Below the pieces are notes generated by a model. The model did not search any database and was not told the origin of the DNA. It was given only the letters and a program-made list of their open reading frames with translations. From positions 41,816-105,815 of the forward strand of contig NZ_JAFB01000031.1 in NCBI RefSeq assembly GCF_000519205.1: a DNA stretch of 64,000 bases, given 5' to 3'. A program made the translations under genes and the position numbers. This DNA comes from Amycolatopsis taiwanensis DSM 45107. GTDB taxonomy: Bacteria; Actinomycetota; Actinomycetes; Mycobacteriales; Pseudonocardiaceae. Below are positions 32,686-42,361 of this stretch, piece by piece (the stretch's first letter is position 1; every line of letters begins with the position of its first letter).

Positions 32686-33465
32686 TCACTCGCCCTTCGG
32701 GATTCTCCCGCTACGGAGGCGCGTGGCTTCGTCTGCTGCCGCGAGGACCGGTTCGACGAACGATTCGCACACCTCGCGCGGCATCCGCACGGACGGCCCC
32801 ATGACCGTGAGCGCGCCGAACAGCTCGGCATGAGGTCCGAAGATCGGGGCGGAGAGGCCGCTCGCGCTCGTGACGCGCTCGCCGGCCGTGATCGCGAAAC
32901 CGTCGGCGCGCGTCTGGGTGACGGCCTTCTTGAGCGCTTCCGGGCTCGTGATGGTCGCCTCCGTCAACGCATCAAGGCCGGACGCGTAGATCTCGTCGGC
33001 GAGGGATTGGTTCCATGCGAGGATCACGCGGCCGGCCGATCCGACATACAGCGGGCTGATGCTCCCGACCTCGACGGCGCAGCGGAGCACGTGGCGCGTT
33101 TCTGCCATCGCGACGCACACTCGCTGATTCCCGGACTCGCGGAAGATGCACACGGTCTCCGCGAGCTGGTCGCGGAGGCGTTGGAGCACCGGCCGCACGA
33201 TCTCGAGGTAGTCGAGTCCCGTCGTCGCGGGCGCCGCCCAGTGGGCCACTTTGAGTCCCACGCGGTACCTGTCGCCGTGCCGGTCGAGCAGACCTTCCTG
33301 GACCATGTTGGCCACGAGCCGCTGGACGGTCGAGTGGGGAATGCCCGTTGCGGCGCGGATATCGGCAAGCCCGAGCTCCGGCATGGGGAGCGAGAAGGTG
33401 CTCAGAATCGCGGTGATCTTTTTCAGCACCAACAGGGGCGCAACCCCGGGACTTGGGTCCGTCAC
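32686..33465 (-). CDS. IclR-family transcriptional regulator
   Basis: About 259 residues from GTG 33465 (VTDPSPGVAPLLVLKKITAI); GTG 33486 would add seven residues. Helix-turn-helix: LGLADIRAATGIPHSTVQRL followed by MVQEGLLDRHGDRYRVG. The C-terminal effector domain has VCVAMAETRHVLR and VGSAGRVILAW, as in the family. It is divergent from the ABC transporter/amidohydrolase operon, and palindromes at 33511-33532 lie between them, so it is the likely regulator of that operon. Confidence 0.88.
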   Translation of the reverse strand: MTDPSPGVAPLLVLKKITAILSTFSLPMPELGLADIRAATGIPHSTVQRLVANMVQEGLLDRHGDRYRVGLKVAHWAAPATTGLDYLEIVRPVLQRLRDQLAETVCIFRESGNQRVCVAMAETRHVLRCAVEVGSISPLYVGSAGRVILAWNQSLADEIYASGLDALTEATITSPEALKKAVTQTRADGFAITAGERVTSASGLSAPIFGPHAELFGALTVMGPSVRMPREVCESFVEPVLAAADEATRLRSGRIPKGE

Positions 33466-33510
33466 GGCCTTGAGTGTGACACACACCGCTGCTACGGTCT
33501 GCCCATAATA

Positions 33511-33532
33511 TGGATCTTAATCCACAATGTGG
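33511..33532. promoter_or_regulatory. Overlapping palindromes in the IclR/ABC divergent promoter region
   Basis: TGGATCTTAATCCA (33511-33524) has perfect TGGAT/ATCCA arms. It overlaps CCACAATGTGG (33522-33532) with CCAC/GTGG arms. The position, about 20 bp before the ATPase gene start and 45 bp from the IclR start, fits an operator. Not experimentally known. Confidence 0.45.
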
Positions 33533-33550
33533 TGGATCGGGAGGGATGGG

Positions 33551-34384
33551 ATGGTTGGACAGCCGCCTGCCGATGAGTACGCGGTCGACCTCGAAGGCTG
33601 CACGAAGGAGTTCACGACTCCGAGTGGCGACACCTACTGTGCGGTGCGCGACATCAACCTCAAGGTCAGGCCCGGACGATTCGTGTCGGTCGTGGGGCCG
33701 ACGGGCTCGGGCAAGTCCACGATCCTGAACATCGCGGCCGGGCTGCTGGCGCCGACCGCTGGGACGGCGCAGAGCTTCGGCGAGCAGGTCAGCGGAGTCA
33801 ACCGGCGTGCGGCCTACATGTTCCAGCAAGACGCGCTCCTGCCATGGAAGACGGTCATCGACAACGTGAGCCTCGCGCTCACATTGGCCGGCGTGAGCAA
33901 GGCTGATGCACGCGCCGAGGCTCTGAACTGGCTCGCGAAGGTGGGGCTCAAGGATTTCGCCGACCGCTATCCGCACCAGCTCAGCGGCGGTATGCGCAAG
34001 CGCACCGCCATCGCGCAGGCCTGGATCGGCAACCCGGACATTCTGCTCATGGACGAGCCGTTTTCGGCGCTCGACGTCCAGACGCGCCAGATCATGGAGA
34101 ACGAGCTCCTGACCCTCTGGCAGGAGTCCGCCAAGGCGGTCATCTTCATCACGCACGACCTCGACGAGGCGATCGCCCTCTCGGACGAGGTCGTGATCCT
34201 CGGCGCGGGTCCCGGCAGCACGGTTGTCGGGACCTACGAGATCACCCTGCCCAGGCCACGCGATCTCCTCGAGATCCGCGACGACCTGCAGTTCGTCGAA
34301 CTCCATCGGGAGATCTGGGGTCGCCTGCGCGTCGAGGTCTCCAGGACCTACGAGAACTCGGCCGTCGCGGGAGGTGGAGCGTGA
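33551..34384 (+). CDS. ABC transporter ATPase (NrtD/SsuB/ThiZ-like)
   Basis: 277 residues from ATG 33551, which follows GGGAGGG. Walker A GPTGSGKST (49-57), Q-loop FQQDALLPWKTVIDNVSLAL, signature LSGGMRKRTAIAQAW, Walker B ILLMDEPFSALD, switch His in FITHDLDEA. It belongs to the nitrate/sulfonate/pyrimidine-precursor uptake subfamily. The stop overlaps the GTG of the permease gene. Confidence 0.92.
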   Translation: MVGQPPADEYAVDLEGCTKEFTTPSGDTYCAVRDINLKVRPGRFVSVVGPTGSGKSTILNIAAGLLAPTAGTAQSFGEQVSGVNRRAAYMFQQDALLPWKTVIDNVSLALTLAGVSKADARAEALNWLAKVGLKDFADRYPHQLSGGMRKRTAIAQAWIGNPDILLMDEPFSALDVQTRQIMENELLTLWQESAKAVIFITHDLDEAIALSDEVVILGAGPGSTVVGTYEITLPRPRDLLEIRDDLQFVELHREIWGRLRVEVSRTYENSAVAGGGA

Positions 34385-35256
34385 CGCGCGCGGACCTCAA
34401 CCCCGAGAGGCCGGCCACCGCGGCCGGCACCGGCAAGGACGGCATTGCACCGGCGGGCACGACGACGCACGGCAAGGCGCGCCGCAGGGGTACCGTGAGC
34501 GTCGGCATGCGGCTGCTCCAGGTCGCGCTCGCCCTCGTCGTCCTCGTCATCTGGGAAGTCCTCGTGCGGACCGACGTGATCGACGACTTCTTCTTCCCGC
34601 TGCCCTCGGAGATCTTCAAGACCGTCTGGGTATGGACCTCCTCGGGCTACGTGTTCCCGCACCTGTGGTTCACCCTCCAGGAGGCGGTCCTGGCGTTGTT
34701 CATCGGCGGCGCGGCGGGCCTCGCCCTCGGGTTCGTCCTCGCTCGCGTCAACGTGCTCGAGCGGCTCTTCCAGCCGTTCCTTCAGATGTTCAACGCCCTG
34801 CCGCGCGTCGTCCTCGCTCCGATCTTCCTGCTGTGGTTCGGCCTCGGTATCTGGTCGAAGGTCGCATTCGGCTTCACACTGGTGTTCTTCATCGTCTTCT
34901 TCAACACGCTCGAGGGCGTCAAGAGCGTCGACCACGTTCTCGTGGACAACGCGAGGATGCTCGGGGCCACCGAAAAACAGCTCCTGCGCCACGTCTTCAT
35001 CCCCAGCGCCCTCACCTGGATCTTCTCGAGTCTGCACATCAGCGTCGGCTTCGCGATCACTGGCGCCGTCGTCGGTGAGTACCTCGGCGCTTCGGGCGGC
35101 GTCGGCTACGCGATCGCCCAAGCCCAGGGGGTCTTCGACACGAAGGGCGTCTTCGCGGGCATGTTCATCCTCATGATCGTCGTCCTCATCGTCGACCTCG
35201 CGGTCAACCGCTTGGAGCGCCACCTGCTCCGCTGGCGCCCCGTTCGCTCGAGTTAG
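34381..35256 (+). CDS. ABC transporter permease (SsuC-like)
   Basis: 291 residues with a hydrophilic N-terminal extension of about 38, then six or so helices. PRVVLAPIFLLWFGLGIWSK is the conserved central helix, and DNARMLGATEKQLLRHVFIP is the EAA loop contacting the ATPase. GTG start at 34381 with a four-base overlap. Part of an importer whose likely ligand is a hydantoin/ureido compound, judged from the amidohydrolase gene downstream. Confidence 0.9.
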   Translation: MTRADLNPERPATAAGTGKDGIAPAGTTTHGKARRRGTVSVGMRLLQVALALVVLVIWEVLVRTDVIDDFFFPLPSEIFKTVWVWTSSGYVFPHLWFTLQEAVLALFIGGAAGLALGFVLARVNVLERLFQPFLQMFNALPRVVLAPIFLLWFGLGIWSKVAFGFTLVFFIVFFNTLEGVKSVDHVLVDNARMLGATEKQLLRHVFIPSALTWIFSSLHISVGFAITGAVVGEYLGASGGVGYAIAQAQGVFDTKGVFAGMFILMIVVLIVDLAVNRLERHLLRWRPVRSS

Positions 35257-35296
35257 TAACCACACCGCACCACAGTCCAAGGAAGGACTATTTCTC

Positions 35297-36412
35297 ATGA
35301 CGTCGTCGTCCCGTGAATCCCGGAATGCTGGCGCCCTCCCGGCGGGTTCCCGGCTGCTGAGCCGGCGGCGCGTCACGGCGGTCGCCGGCATGGCTGCCGC
35401 AGCCGTCCTCGCCCTCGCCGCGTGCGGCACTCCGGCATCGGCCCCGCCCGGACAGGCGGGCAGCACAGACGGCGGTTCCGGTACCAAGGTGATCATCGGC
35501 GTCGGTGGCCAGACGCTCCTTACCTATCTGCCCACGACCCTCGCGATGCAGCTCGGCTACTACAAAGAGGAGGGCCTCAACGTCGAGCTCCAGGACCTCC
35601 AGGGCGGGGCGAAGGCTCTCACCGCGATGCTCGGCGGCAGCACCGACGTGACGTCCGGCTACTACGAGCACGCGATCCAGATGCAGGCCAAGAACCAGAG
35701 CATCAAGGCGTTCGTGGACATGGGCCTCTCCTCGGGTCTCGCCCTCGTCGTGGCGCCCAAGAACGAGGGGACCATCAAGGGCATCACGGACCTCAAAGGC
35801 AAGAACGTCGGTGTCACCGCGCCCGGTTCCTCCACGGACATGTTCGTGAAGTTCCTCCTGTCGAAGAACGGCGCCCAGCCCACCGACGCCGCGGTGTCCG
35901 GGATCGGTTCGGGCTCCAGCGCCGTCGCCGCCGTCCAGAACAACCAGGTCGACGCCGCCGTCATGCTCGAGCCGGACATCTCGGCCCTCGCGAAGCAACT
36001 CGGGAAGGCTCCCGTGATCCTCGAGGACGTCCGGACCGCCGACGGCCTCAAGCAAGTCTTCGGCTCCGACTCGTGGCCGTCCGCATGCCTCTACGCCAAG
36101 ACGGACTGGCTCGAGAAGAACCAAGACACGGCGCGCAAGCTGGCAAAGGCGGTCAAGCGCGCGCTCGACTACGTCGCCACGCACTCGGGCCAGGAGATCG
36201 CGGACAAGATGCCTGAGAAGTTCGCGGCCGGTGACAAGGGGCAGTACGCGAAGGTCATCGAAGATCTCAAGAAGACCCTCAGCAAGGACGGCACCTTCTC
36301 GAAGGACGGCGTCGAGGCGGTCCTCAAGACCCAGCGCGTGGCCAACCCCGAAATCGGTGACAAGGAGATCGACCTGAGCAAGACGTACACCAATGATTTC
36401 GTCAGCGGCTGA
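35297..36412 (+). CDS. ABC substrate-binding lipoprotein (NMT1/SsuA-like)
   Basis: 371 residues. The twin-arginine-like start LSRRRVTAVAG, hydrophobic core and lipobox LAAC with Cys43 indicate a membrane-anchored lipoprotein. The mature domain reads KVIIGVGGQTLLTYLPTTLA and GYYKEEGLNVELQDLQGGAK, the NMT1/TauA-like fold for small anions or pyrimidine-like ligands. ATG 35297 with AAGGAAG upstream. Forty bases separate it from the permease gene. Confidence 0.9.
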   Translation: MTSSSRESRNAGALPAGSRLLSRRRVTAVAGMAAAAVLALAACGTPASAPPGQAGSTDGGSGTKVIIGVGGQTLLTYLPTTLAMQLGYYKEEGLNVELQDLQGGAKALTAMLGGSTDVTSGYYEHAIQMQAKNQSIKAFVDMGLSSGLALVVAPKNEGTIKGITDLKGKNVGVTAPGSSTDMFVKFLLSKNGAQPTDAAVSGIGSGSSAVAAVQNNQVDAAVMLEPDISALAKQLGKAPVILEDVRTADGLKQVFGSDSWPSACLYAKTDWLEKNQDTARKLAKAVKRALDYVATHSGQEIADKMPEKFAAGDKGQYAKVIEDLKKTLSKDGTFSKDGVEAVLKTQRVANPEIGDKEIDLSKTYTNDFVSG

Positions 36413-36534
36413 TCCGGTGGCCGGCGCGAAGCGGTTCGCGCCCCGCCATACTCAGCCCGTCACTCGGCTCGACGCCCGTCAAGATCCGGCAGCGGGACGT
36501 TGGGCCACTCGGTAGCCAGAGATGAGGCGCTGCG

Positions 36535-37761
36535 ATGATCGAGATAAACGGCGATCGGCTGCTGGCCGACCTGCGGGCGCTGTCGCGCATCGGTGCGCGG
36601 GACGGCGGAGGCATCAGCCGCACCGCCTTCTCCGCCGAGGACATCCTTGCCCGGCGCTGGTACCGCGACCGCTGCCAGGAGGCCGGCCTCAAACTCACCT
36701 TCGACGGTTTGGGGAACATGACGGCCCACCACCCCGATGACGAGGGTCGGACCCCGGCCGTCTGGAGCGGATCGCATATTGACACGGTGCCGAACGGCGG
36801 TCCGCTCGACGGAGCGTACGGCACCCTGGCGGCGCTGGAGTGCCTGCGCCGGATCACCGAGGAGGGCCTGCCGCTGGCCCGCCCGGTCCGCGCGCTCGTC
36901 TTCACCGACGAGGAGGGCAACTATGGCCACCTCTTCGGGTCGTATGGACTGGTCAACGGTTACCGCGCCGAGGACCTCGCGGGCATGGTGGGCCGCGACG
37001 GTGACCGCCTGATCGACACCTGGCAGGATTTCCCGTTTCGCTCGGAACAGCCGATCACCCCGCTCGACCCGGCGACGGTGGCCGGCTTCATCGAACTTCA
37101 CATCGAACAAGGTCCCAAACTGGAGCTTGCGGGGCTGGACATCGGCGTGGTCAGCTCGATCGTGGGCCTGGGCGGTGGCCGGATGGAGTTCCGGGGCCGC
37201 GCCGACCACGCGGGCACCACACCCATGCCGTTGCGCGCCGACGCGCTGCAGGCCGCGGCCGACTTCCTCACCACGCTGCCCCAACTCGCCGCCAAGGTGA
37301 GCGATGCAGCGGTGGCCACCTGCGGAATCCTGCGGCTGTCTCCGGACGCGGCCAACGTGGTACCCGAGCGTGCGGTCTGCACTCTCGACCTCCGTGAGCC
37401 GAGCCGCGCCGGCATCGTGGCTCTGCACGCCGCGGTCGAAACCACCGCCCGTGAGGTGGCCGAGCGGCACGGCGTCGACGTGGTGTGGGAGCCGGACCAG
37501 ATCATCGACCCGACACCGATGGATGCCGGAAAGCAACAGGCGATTCGCGACGCCTGCGACGCACACGGCTTCTCGCGACAGGACATGCCCTCCGGGGCCG
37601 GCCACGACTCCCAGAACCTCGCGACGATCACGCCCACGGGGATGATCTTCGTACCGAGCCACGAGGGGCGCAGCCATTGCCCGGTCGAATACACGGATCC
37701 CGAGCAACTCGTCCGCGGTGCCAACGTGCTGCTGACCACCTTGCTCAGTCTCGCTTCCTAG
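36535..37761 (+). CDS. Zn-dependent N-carbamoyl-amino-acid hydrolase / allantoate amidohydrolase family
   Basis: 408 residues of the M20 amidase/hydantoinase-carbamoylase group. Metal and catalytic motifs: GSHIDTVPNGGPLDGAYG (about 78), FTDEEGNYG (about 122), FIELHIEQGPKLE, then SGAGHDSQNLA and MIFVPSHEGRSHCP near the C-terminus. The family removes carbamoyl groups from N-carbamoyl amino acids, ureidoglycolate or allantoate. GAMRFP-like Cys/His pattern GRSHCP favours carbamoylase/allantoate amidohydrolase over peptidase. Last gene of the transporter operon, so the imported compound is probably a ureido compound. Confidence 0.87.
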   Translation: MIEINGDRLLADLRALSRIGARDGGGISRTAFSAEDILARRWYRDRCQEAGLKLTFDGLGNMTAHHPDDEGRTPAVWSGSHIDTVPNGGPLDGAYGTLAALECLRRITEEGLPLARPVRALVFTDEEGNYGHLFGSYGLVNGYRAEDLAGMVGRDGDRLIDTWQDFPFRSEQPITPLDPATVAGFIELHIEQGPKLELAGLDIGVVSSIVGLGGGRMEFRGRADHAGTTPMPLRADALQAAADFLTTLPQLAAKVSDAAVATCGILRLSPDAANVVPERAVCTLDLREPSRAGIVALHAAVETTAREVAERHGVDVVWEPDQIIDPTPMDAGKQQAIRDACDAHGFSRQDMPSGAGHDSQNLATITPTGMIFVPSHEGRSHCPVEYTDPEQLVRGANVLLTTLLSLAS

Positions 37762-38049
37762 GGTTGTGGGGGTTGCCGGCGAGCCTGGGAAGGCGAGCGG
37801 ATCAATAAACTTCAGTCCCGATTCTCGGAAAATGTCCACATAGGACTATTGGCGGGTTACGGCGGATCGCCCTGCCGCCGTGGCCATGGTTTTCAACCGG
37901 CGGACTGCGTCGGGTCCACCGGCAGTCAAAACGCGAGAGGTGTTGCCACGGCGGCGAAATCGCCGCGGATCGGCTCGGGACGGGCTTGTCCACGACGAGC
38001 GCAGGAAGTCGTGCTCGTGATCGAGCACCTTCGACAAGGTGGGTTGTTG

Positions 38050-38979
38050 CTACTTGGGTGCGTCGAGGGTTGTCGACAGGTCGGCGCAGACCTGTCGCAG
38101 CACGGCGAGTCCGGCGGCAATGGCGGGCTGTTCCCGGGAGCCGGCGCGGATGGCGGCGATGACTCGGCGGATCGGGACGGGTGGGGCGCCGACTGGGACG
38201 CGGCGCGTGTCGTGCCGGGCGGGTAGCTCGGCCAGCCGGGGGACGAGGGCGACGCCGAAGCCGCGGGCGACGAGGGCGGCGCCGGTGTCCCATTCGTCAG
38301 CGTAGTGGGCGATGTTTGGTACGAAACCGGCGCTGGTGCACGCCAGTGTGACCAACTGGTGGTAGGCGCGCCCGGGGTTACTGCCGATCCAGGGATCGGA
38401 GGCGAGTTCACTGAGGGCGATGTCCGCGCGGCCGACCACCGGGTGTTCGGGACCGACGAGCATGTCTAGTGGTTCGTCGTAGAGGACGTGCTGGTCGAAG
38501 GTTCCGTCAGTGGCGGCCGGGATGTCGGGAGTTGCGACGACCACGGCGATGTCGGTGTCGTCGGCGGCGAGCAGGTCGAAGGACCGGGCCGGTTCGGTCT
38601 CTCGCAGGTGCAACCGCAGTGCGGGGTGATCGCGGCGCAGCTGGGCCATGGCTTGCGGGACGACGGCCGCGGCGGCTGTGGAGAATCCGCAGAACCGCAG
38701 CGTGCCACCCACCCCGCCGGTGCGGTGTGCGGCGAGGTCGGCGCGTGCCTGCTCCCACTGAGCGGCGAGCGTCTCGCCGTGCGCGAGCAGGGTCCGCGCA
38801 GCGGCGGTGAGTCGCACACCGCGCCCGACGGGTTCGAGCAACGTGACGCCGAGTTCCCGCGACAACGCCTGGATCTGGTGCGAGACCGCAGACGGGGTCA
38901 GCCGGCACACCTCCGCCGCCGCGGTCACAGTCCCGTGCCGCTCGATCGCTCGGAGGACGCGGAGACGCCGATCGATCAT
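38050..38979 (-). CDS. LysR-family transcriptional regulator
   Basis: 309 residues. Helix-turn-helix at the N-terminus: IERHGTVTAAAEVCRLTPSA followed by VSHQIQALSRELGVTLLEPV. The effector domain begins LRFCGFSTAAAAVVPQAM. It is divergent from the Rieske oxygenase gene (240 bp), the usual arrangement for a LysR protein controlling its neighbour. ATG 38979. Confidence 0.9.
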   Translation of the reverse strand: MIDRRLRVLRAIERHGTVTAAAEVCRLTPSAVSHQIQALSRELGVTLLEPVGRGVRLTAAARTLLAHGETLAAQWEQARADLAAHRTGGVGGTLRFCGFSTAAAAVVPQAMAQLRRDHPALRLHLRETEPARSFDLLAADDTDIAVVVATPDIPAATDGTFDQHVLYDEPLDMLVGPEHPVVGRADIALSELASDPWIGSNPGRAYHQLVTLACTSAGFVPNIAHYADEWDTGAALVARGFGVALVPRLAELPARHDTRRVPVGAPPVPIRRVIAAIRAGSREQPAIAAGLAVLRQVCADLSTTLDAPK

Positions 38980-39218
38980 GTATCAAACGTACAAGATCCC
39001 TGGTTCAATTCTTCGATAGACGAGAAAAGTGGCCGGCTCGACACTGAGACCACCACACGCCGGCGCCAGTGTGCATCTCGTCAGCTATCCGACTCGGGTT
39101 CGGGAAATCCGCAGGAGCACGATTGCTCGTTCGAGTCCGATCCGTTGCGGCGCAAGCGTTAAGCCGAGTTCGTGGCCCGACACCTCCCCAGCCCGACCGA
39201 GAAAGGAGACCCGCTGCG

Positions 39219-40535
39219 ATGACCGCTGAGACCACCACAGCTCACCGCGTCGACCCGTACGCCGCACTCCCGGCCCGCCCCGTCGACCCTGCCCGCTTCA
39301 CCGACGAGAGCACCTACCGCGCCACCCGCCTGCCGGTGGAGCTGGCTTCGACCCTGATTCCCGACGCCTACACCGCACCGGAGTTCTTCGCCCTCGAACA
39401 GGAAAAGGTCTTTGCCACAAGCTGGGTGGCGGTTGGTTTCGCTACCGACGTCGACCGTCCCGGCGCCTGCGTCGTCGTGGAGGTCGGCGGCCGCTCGATC
39501 ATCATCACCCGCGACCGGCGGGGCGGGCTGCATGGCTTTCACAATGTGTGTCGCCATCGAGCGACCAGGCTGCTCGCCCCGGACGCCCGCGAGGTTGGCA
39601 AGCGTGGACGCATTCGCTGCCCCTATCACAGTTGGACCTACGACACCGACGGCACGTGTCTCGGGGCACCGCTGTTCGAGGGCTCCGGCATCCCCGCCGG
39701 CCGGGAAGAAATCTTCGACACCTCGGCGGCCAAGGGCTTTGACCGCGCTGACTACGGCCTGCTCCCGGTCGCCGTGGACACGTGGGGCTTCTTCCTGTTC
39801 GTCAATCTCGCCACCGACCCCGGACCGCTGGCCACCCAACTCGGCGATCTCCCGGAGCGTTTCCTCGACTACCAGCTGGACCGATGGGTGCCGCAACGCC
39901 GACGCACCTATGATGTCGCCGCGAACTACAAGCTCGTCGGCGAGAACTTCATGGAGTACTACCACCTGCCTTCGGTGCATCCCGAGCTCAACCAGGTGTC
40001 GAAATTCTCCGATCACTACCGCTGGCAGGGCACCGGCATGTACACCGGCATGTGCACCACCCCGGTGTCGCGCAACACCGAGGCCGGCGGTTGGGACGGT
40101 CTGCGCCCGCTCAGTTCGCTCGGCCGGCAGGACGCCGACAGCGGACGGTTCGTCTGGTTGTTTCCCAGCACCGCACTGGTCGTCCTGCCCAACCACGCCT
40201 TCGTATTGCTCAGCCGGCCCATCGCCGCGAACCGCACGGTCGAGACGGCGGTCTTGCTCACCCATCCCGAGTCCCTCGATGACCCGGATATCGCCAATGG
40301 CCTCGATCAGCTCGAGAAGTTCTGGGACTTGGTCAACCGTCAGGATCTGGAGATCATCGAGAAGGTCCAGCAGGGCATCGAGAACCCGGCCTACCGGGGC
40401 GGGCGGATGTGCTTCCGATTCGAGGAACCGCTGCACCGCTTCCAGAATATGATCATCGACAGGATGGTCGGTATCGACCGCGTCCCCGCCGGCGACGACG
40501 ACTCCATGACCCGCGTGTTCCCGGACTCGGCATGA
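39219..40535 (+). CDS. Rieske-type oxygenase large subunit (choline/carnitine monooxygenase-like)
   Basis: 438 residues. Rieske [2Fe-2S] ligands are in CRHR (about 111) and CPYHSWTY (about 134). Mononuclear iron ligands are in NFMEYYHLPSVHPEL (His about 248 and 253), with a later acidic ligand in the C-terminal domain. The overall pattern resembles the group that hydroxylates quaternary amines such as choline, stachydrine or carnitine, though aromatic substrates cannot be excluded. ATG 39219 follows AAAGGAG. No reductase gene is adjacent. A DAACS transporter lies convergent downstream. Confidence 0.87.
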   Translation: MTAETTTAHRVDPYAALPARPVDPARFTDESTYRATRLPVELASTLIPDAYTAPEFFALEQEKVFATSWVAVGFATDVDRPGACVVVEVGGRSIIITRDRRGGLHGFHNVCRHRATRLLAPDAREVGKRGRIRCPYHSWTYDTDGTCLGAPLFEGSGIPAGREEIFDTSAAKGFDRADYGLLPVAVDTWGFFLFVNLATDPGPLATQLGDLPERFLDYQLDRWVPQRRRTYDVAANYKLVGENFMEYYHLPSVHPELNQVSKFSDHYRWQGTGMYTGMCTTPVSRNTEAGGWDGLRPLSSLGRQDADSGRFVWLFPSTALVVLPNHAFVLLSRPIAANRTVETAVLLTHPESLDDPDIANGLDQLEKFWDLVNRQDLEIIEKVQQGIENPAYRGGRMCFRFEEPLHRFQNMIIDRMVGIDRVPAGDDDSMTRVFPDSA

Positions 40536-40554
40536 GTACGACTGTGGCCTGATG

Positions 40555-41877
40555 TCACCCGCCTGCGGGGACCGGAGCGGTTTCCAGCAGCGGAGGAGCG
40601 CTTGGTGCATGCAACGTCTCGTCGTCGAGCAGGCCCTCGGTCCGCGCGATCCAGGTCGGGATGGCGATCTGCCCGGCCACGTTGGTTGCGGTGCGCATCA
40701 TGTCGAGGATCGGGTCGATGCCGTAGACCACGGCGATCCCGGTGGCGATGACCCCGGGCGGCAGGTTGAGGGTGGTCAAGGTCAGCGTGAGCATGGTGAA
40801 CCAGCCGGTGACGCCCGCGGTCGCGATCGCGCCGAACACAGCGACCACGATGATCAGCACGTAATCGCCGGGGGACAGGGAGATGCCATAGAGGTTGGTG
40901 ATGAAGATCGTGGCCACGGCGGGGTAGACGGCAGCGCAACCGTCCATTTTGGTCGTTGTGCCGAGCGGCACCGCGAAACTGGCATATCCGGGATCGACGC
41001 CGAGGTTGATCGCGGTCTGCCTGCTCAGCGGTAACGTCGCGCCCGAGGAGCGGGACACGAACGCGAACTGCAGTGCGGTCCAGGCCTTGCGGAAGAACAG
41101 TGCGGGCGGCACCTTGCCGACGAATCGCAGCAGCAGGGGATAGACCACGAACAGCACCAGCAGTGCGCCCGCGTACACGGTCGCGATCAAAGTCAGCAGC
41201 GGCCGCAGGAACTGGTTGCCGTAGCTGGCGAACGCGTGCCCGATCAGGCCTAGCACGCCCAGCGGGGCCAGCCGGATGATCCAGCTCAGCACTTTCTGTA
41301 CGAGGTCGAAGATGACGCGGTTGAAGCGCACGAACGGTTCGGCGCGCTCGCCCAGGCCGTAGGCGGCCAGCCCGACCGTCACCGCGATGACCACGACTTG
41401 GAGGACCTGCCCGTCGGCGAACGCCGCGAACAGGTTGTCAGGCACCAGGTCGCGCACCACGTCGAGCCACGAACCGTGGTCCCGTGCGGCCAGCTTGTCG
41501 ACGGTGGACTGGTCGGGGGTGATGGACGCGCCCTTGCCCGGGTTGACGATCGTGCCGGCCGCGAGCCCGATGAGTACCGCGATCAGCGAGGTCGTGGCGA
41601 ACCACAACACGGTCTTCCCGCCGAGCCGGGCGGCCGTGCGTGCGCCGCCGAGCTCACGAAGGCTCGAGATCCCCAGCACGATCGCGGTGAACACAAGCGG
41701 CAGCACGGTCACCTGGAGCAGGTCGGTGAAGATCGTGCCGATGGTCTCGAGGGTGGTGGCCGGCCAGCCGGCCGACGCCTGCCGAGCGAGCAGGCCGAGC
41801 AGCGCGCCGAGTACCAGGGCACCGACGACGGCGAGGCCGAACACCTTGGGTCTGAGATAGGTCCGCACGAGGCTCAT
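40555..41877 (-). CDS. Dicarboxylate/amino acid:cation symporter (DAACS, GltP/DctA family)
   Basis: 440 residues with eight-helix DAACS topology plus hairpins. SRSSGATLPLSRQTAINLGV (HP1 serine-rich loop) and VPLGTTTKMDGCAAVYPAVA (helix 7 NMDGT-like motif, here KMDG) define the family; both contact substrate and sodium. It takes up C4-dicarboxylates, glutamate/aspartate or related carboxylates. ATG 41877. Stops of this gene and the Rieske gene are 20 bp apart. Confidence 0.9.
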   Translation of the reverse strand: MSLVRTYLRPKVFGLAVVGALVLGALLGLLARQASAGWPATTLETIGTIFTDLLQVTVLPLVFTAIVLGISSLRELGGARTAARLGGKTVLWFATTSLIAVLIGLAAGTIVNPGKGASITPDQSTVDKLAARDHGSWLDVVRDLVPDNLFAAFADGQVLQVVVIAVTVGLAAYGLGERAEPFVRFNRVIFDLVQKVLSWIIRLAPLGVLGLIGHAFASYGNQFLRPLLTLIATVYAGALLVLFVVYPLLLRFVGKVPPALFFRKAWTALQFAFVSRSSGATLPLSRQTAINLGVDPGYASFAVPLGTTTKMDGCAAVYPAVATIFITNLYGISLSPGDYVLIIVVAVFGAIATAGVTGWFTMLTLTLTTLNLPPGVIATGIAVVYGIDPILDMMRTATNVAGQIAIPTWIARTEGLLDDETLHAPSAPPLLETAPVPAGG

Positions 41878-42361
41878 GGGATCACTCCGGAACGAGACAA
41901 CGGTTTACCCTGAGATGGTCTACATCAAAAAAGAAGAAGACCGCTTCCGTTCCACGATGAGGGAATCCGGTGGGTGGTCAGGTGTCGATCGCTGCGGAGA
42001 TGACCCAGGTACCGGTCGGGTTTGATCGATGTGTCCGTTGGTGCCCGCGGTGGTCGGTGCGGTGGCGGTTCCAGACCTGACGTCCGGTGTAACGCGGGTT
42101 GGCCAAGATCACCGCCACCGTGCGCAACGTTTTGACCTACGTGAGCGGACTGGTTCGATCGCTTGGGTCGCTGACAGTCTCTAACGACGCGGCAGGCTTC
42201 GCTTCCGCCATGACCGCTCAGTTGCTTCCCCAATGGGGTTTTCGACGCTGGGCTCTGACCCCGCAGGTTTCCCCGCGAAGCAGTTACCCGGACTGGCCTG
42301 GCACCAGTAGACGGCGACGAGCTTCTGACCAGGTCGCAACCGCCGGGCAATCACTTCCCGA
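41878..42361. other. Gene-free stretch with a serine recombinase relic
   Basis: The minus strand at about 41955-42130 reads VILANPRYTGRQVWNRHRTD, then NPTGTWVISAAID. This is the C-terminal recombinase block of large serine integrases (NPRYTGRQVWNRQ-WVIS type). Nothing else in the stretch resembles a gene. The relic is some 55 residues with frame disruption and no catalytic Ser domain. Confidence 0.55.
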
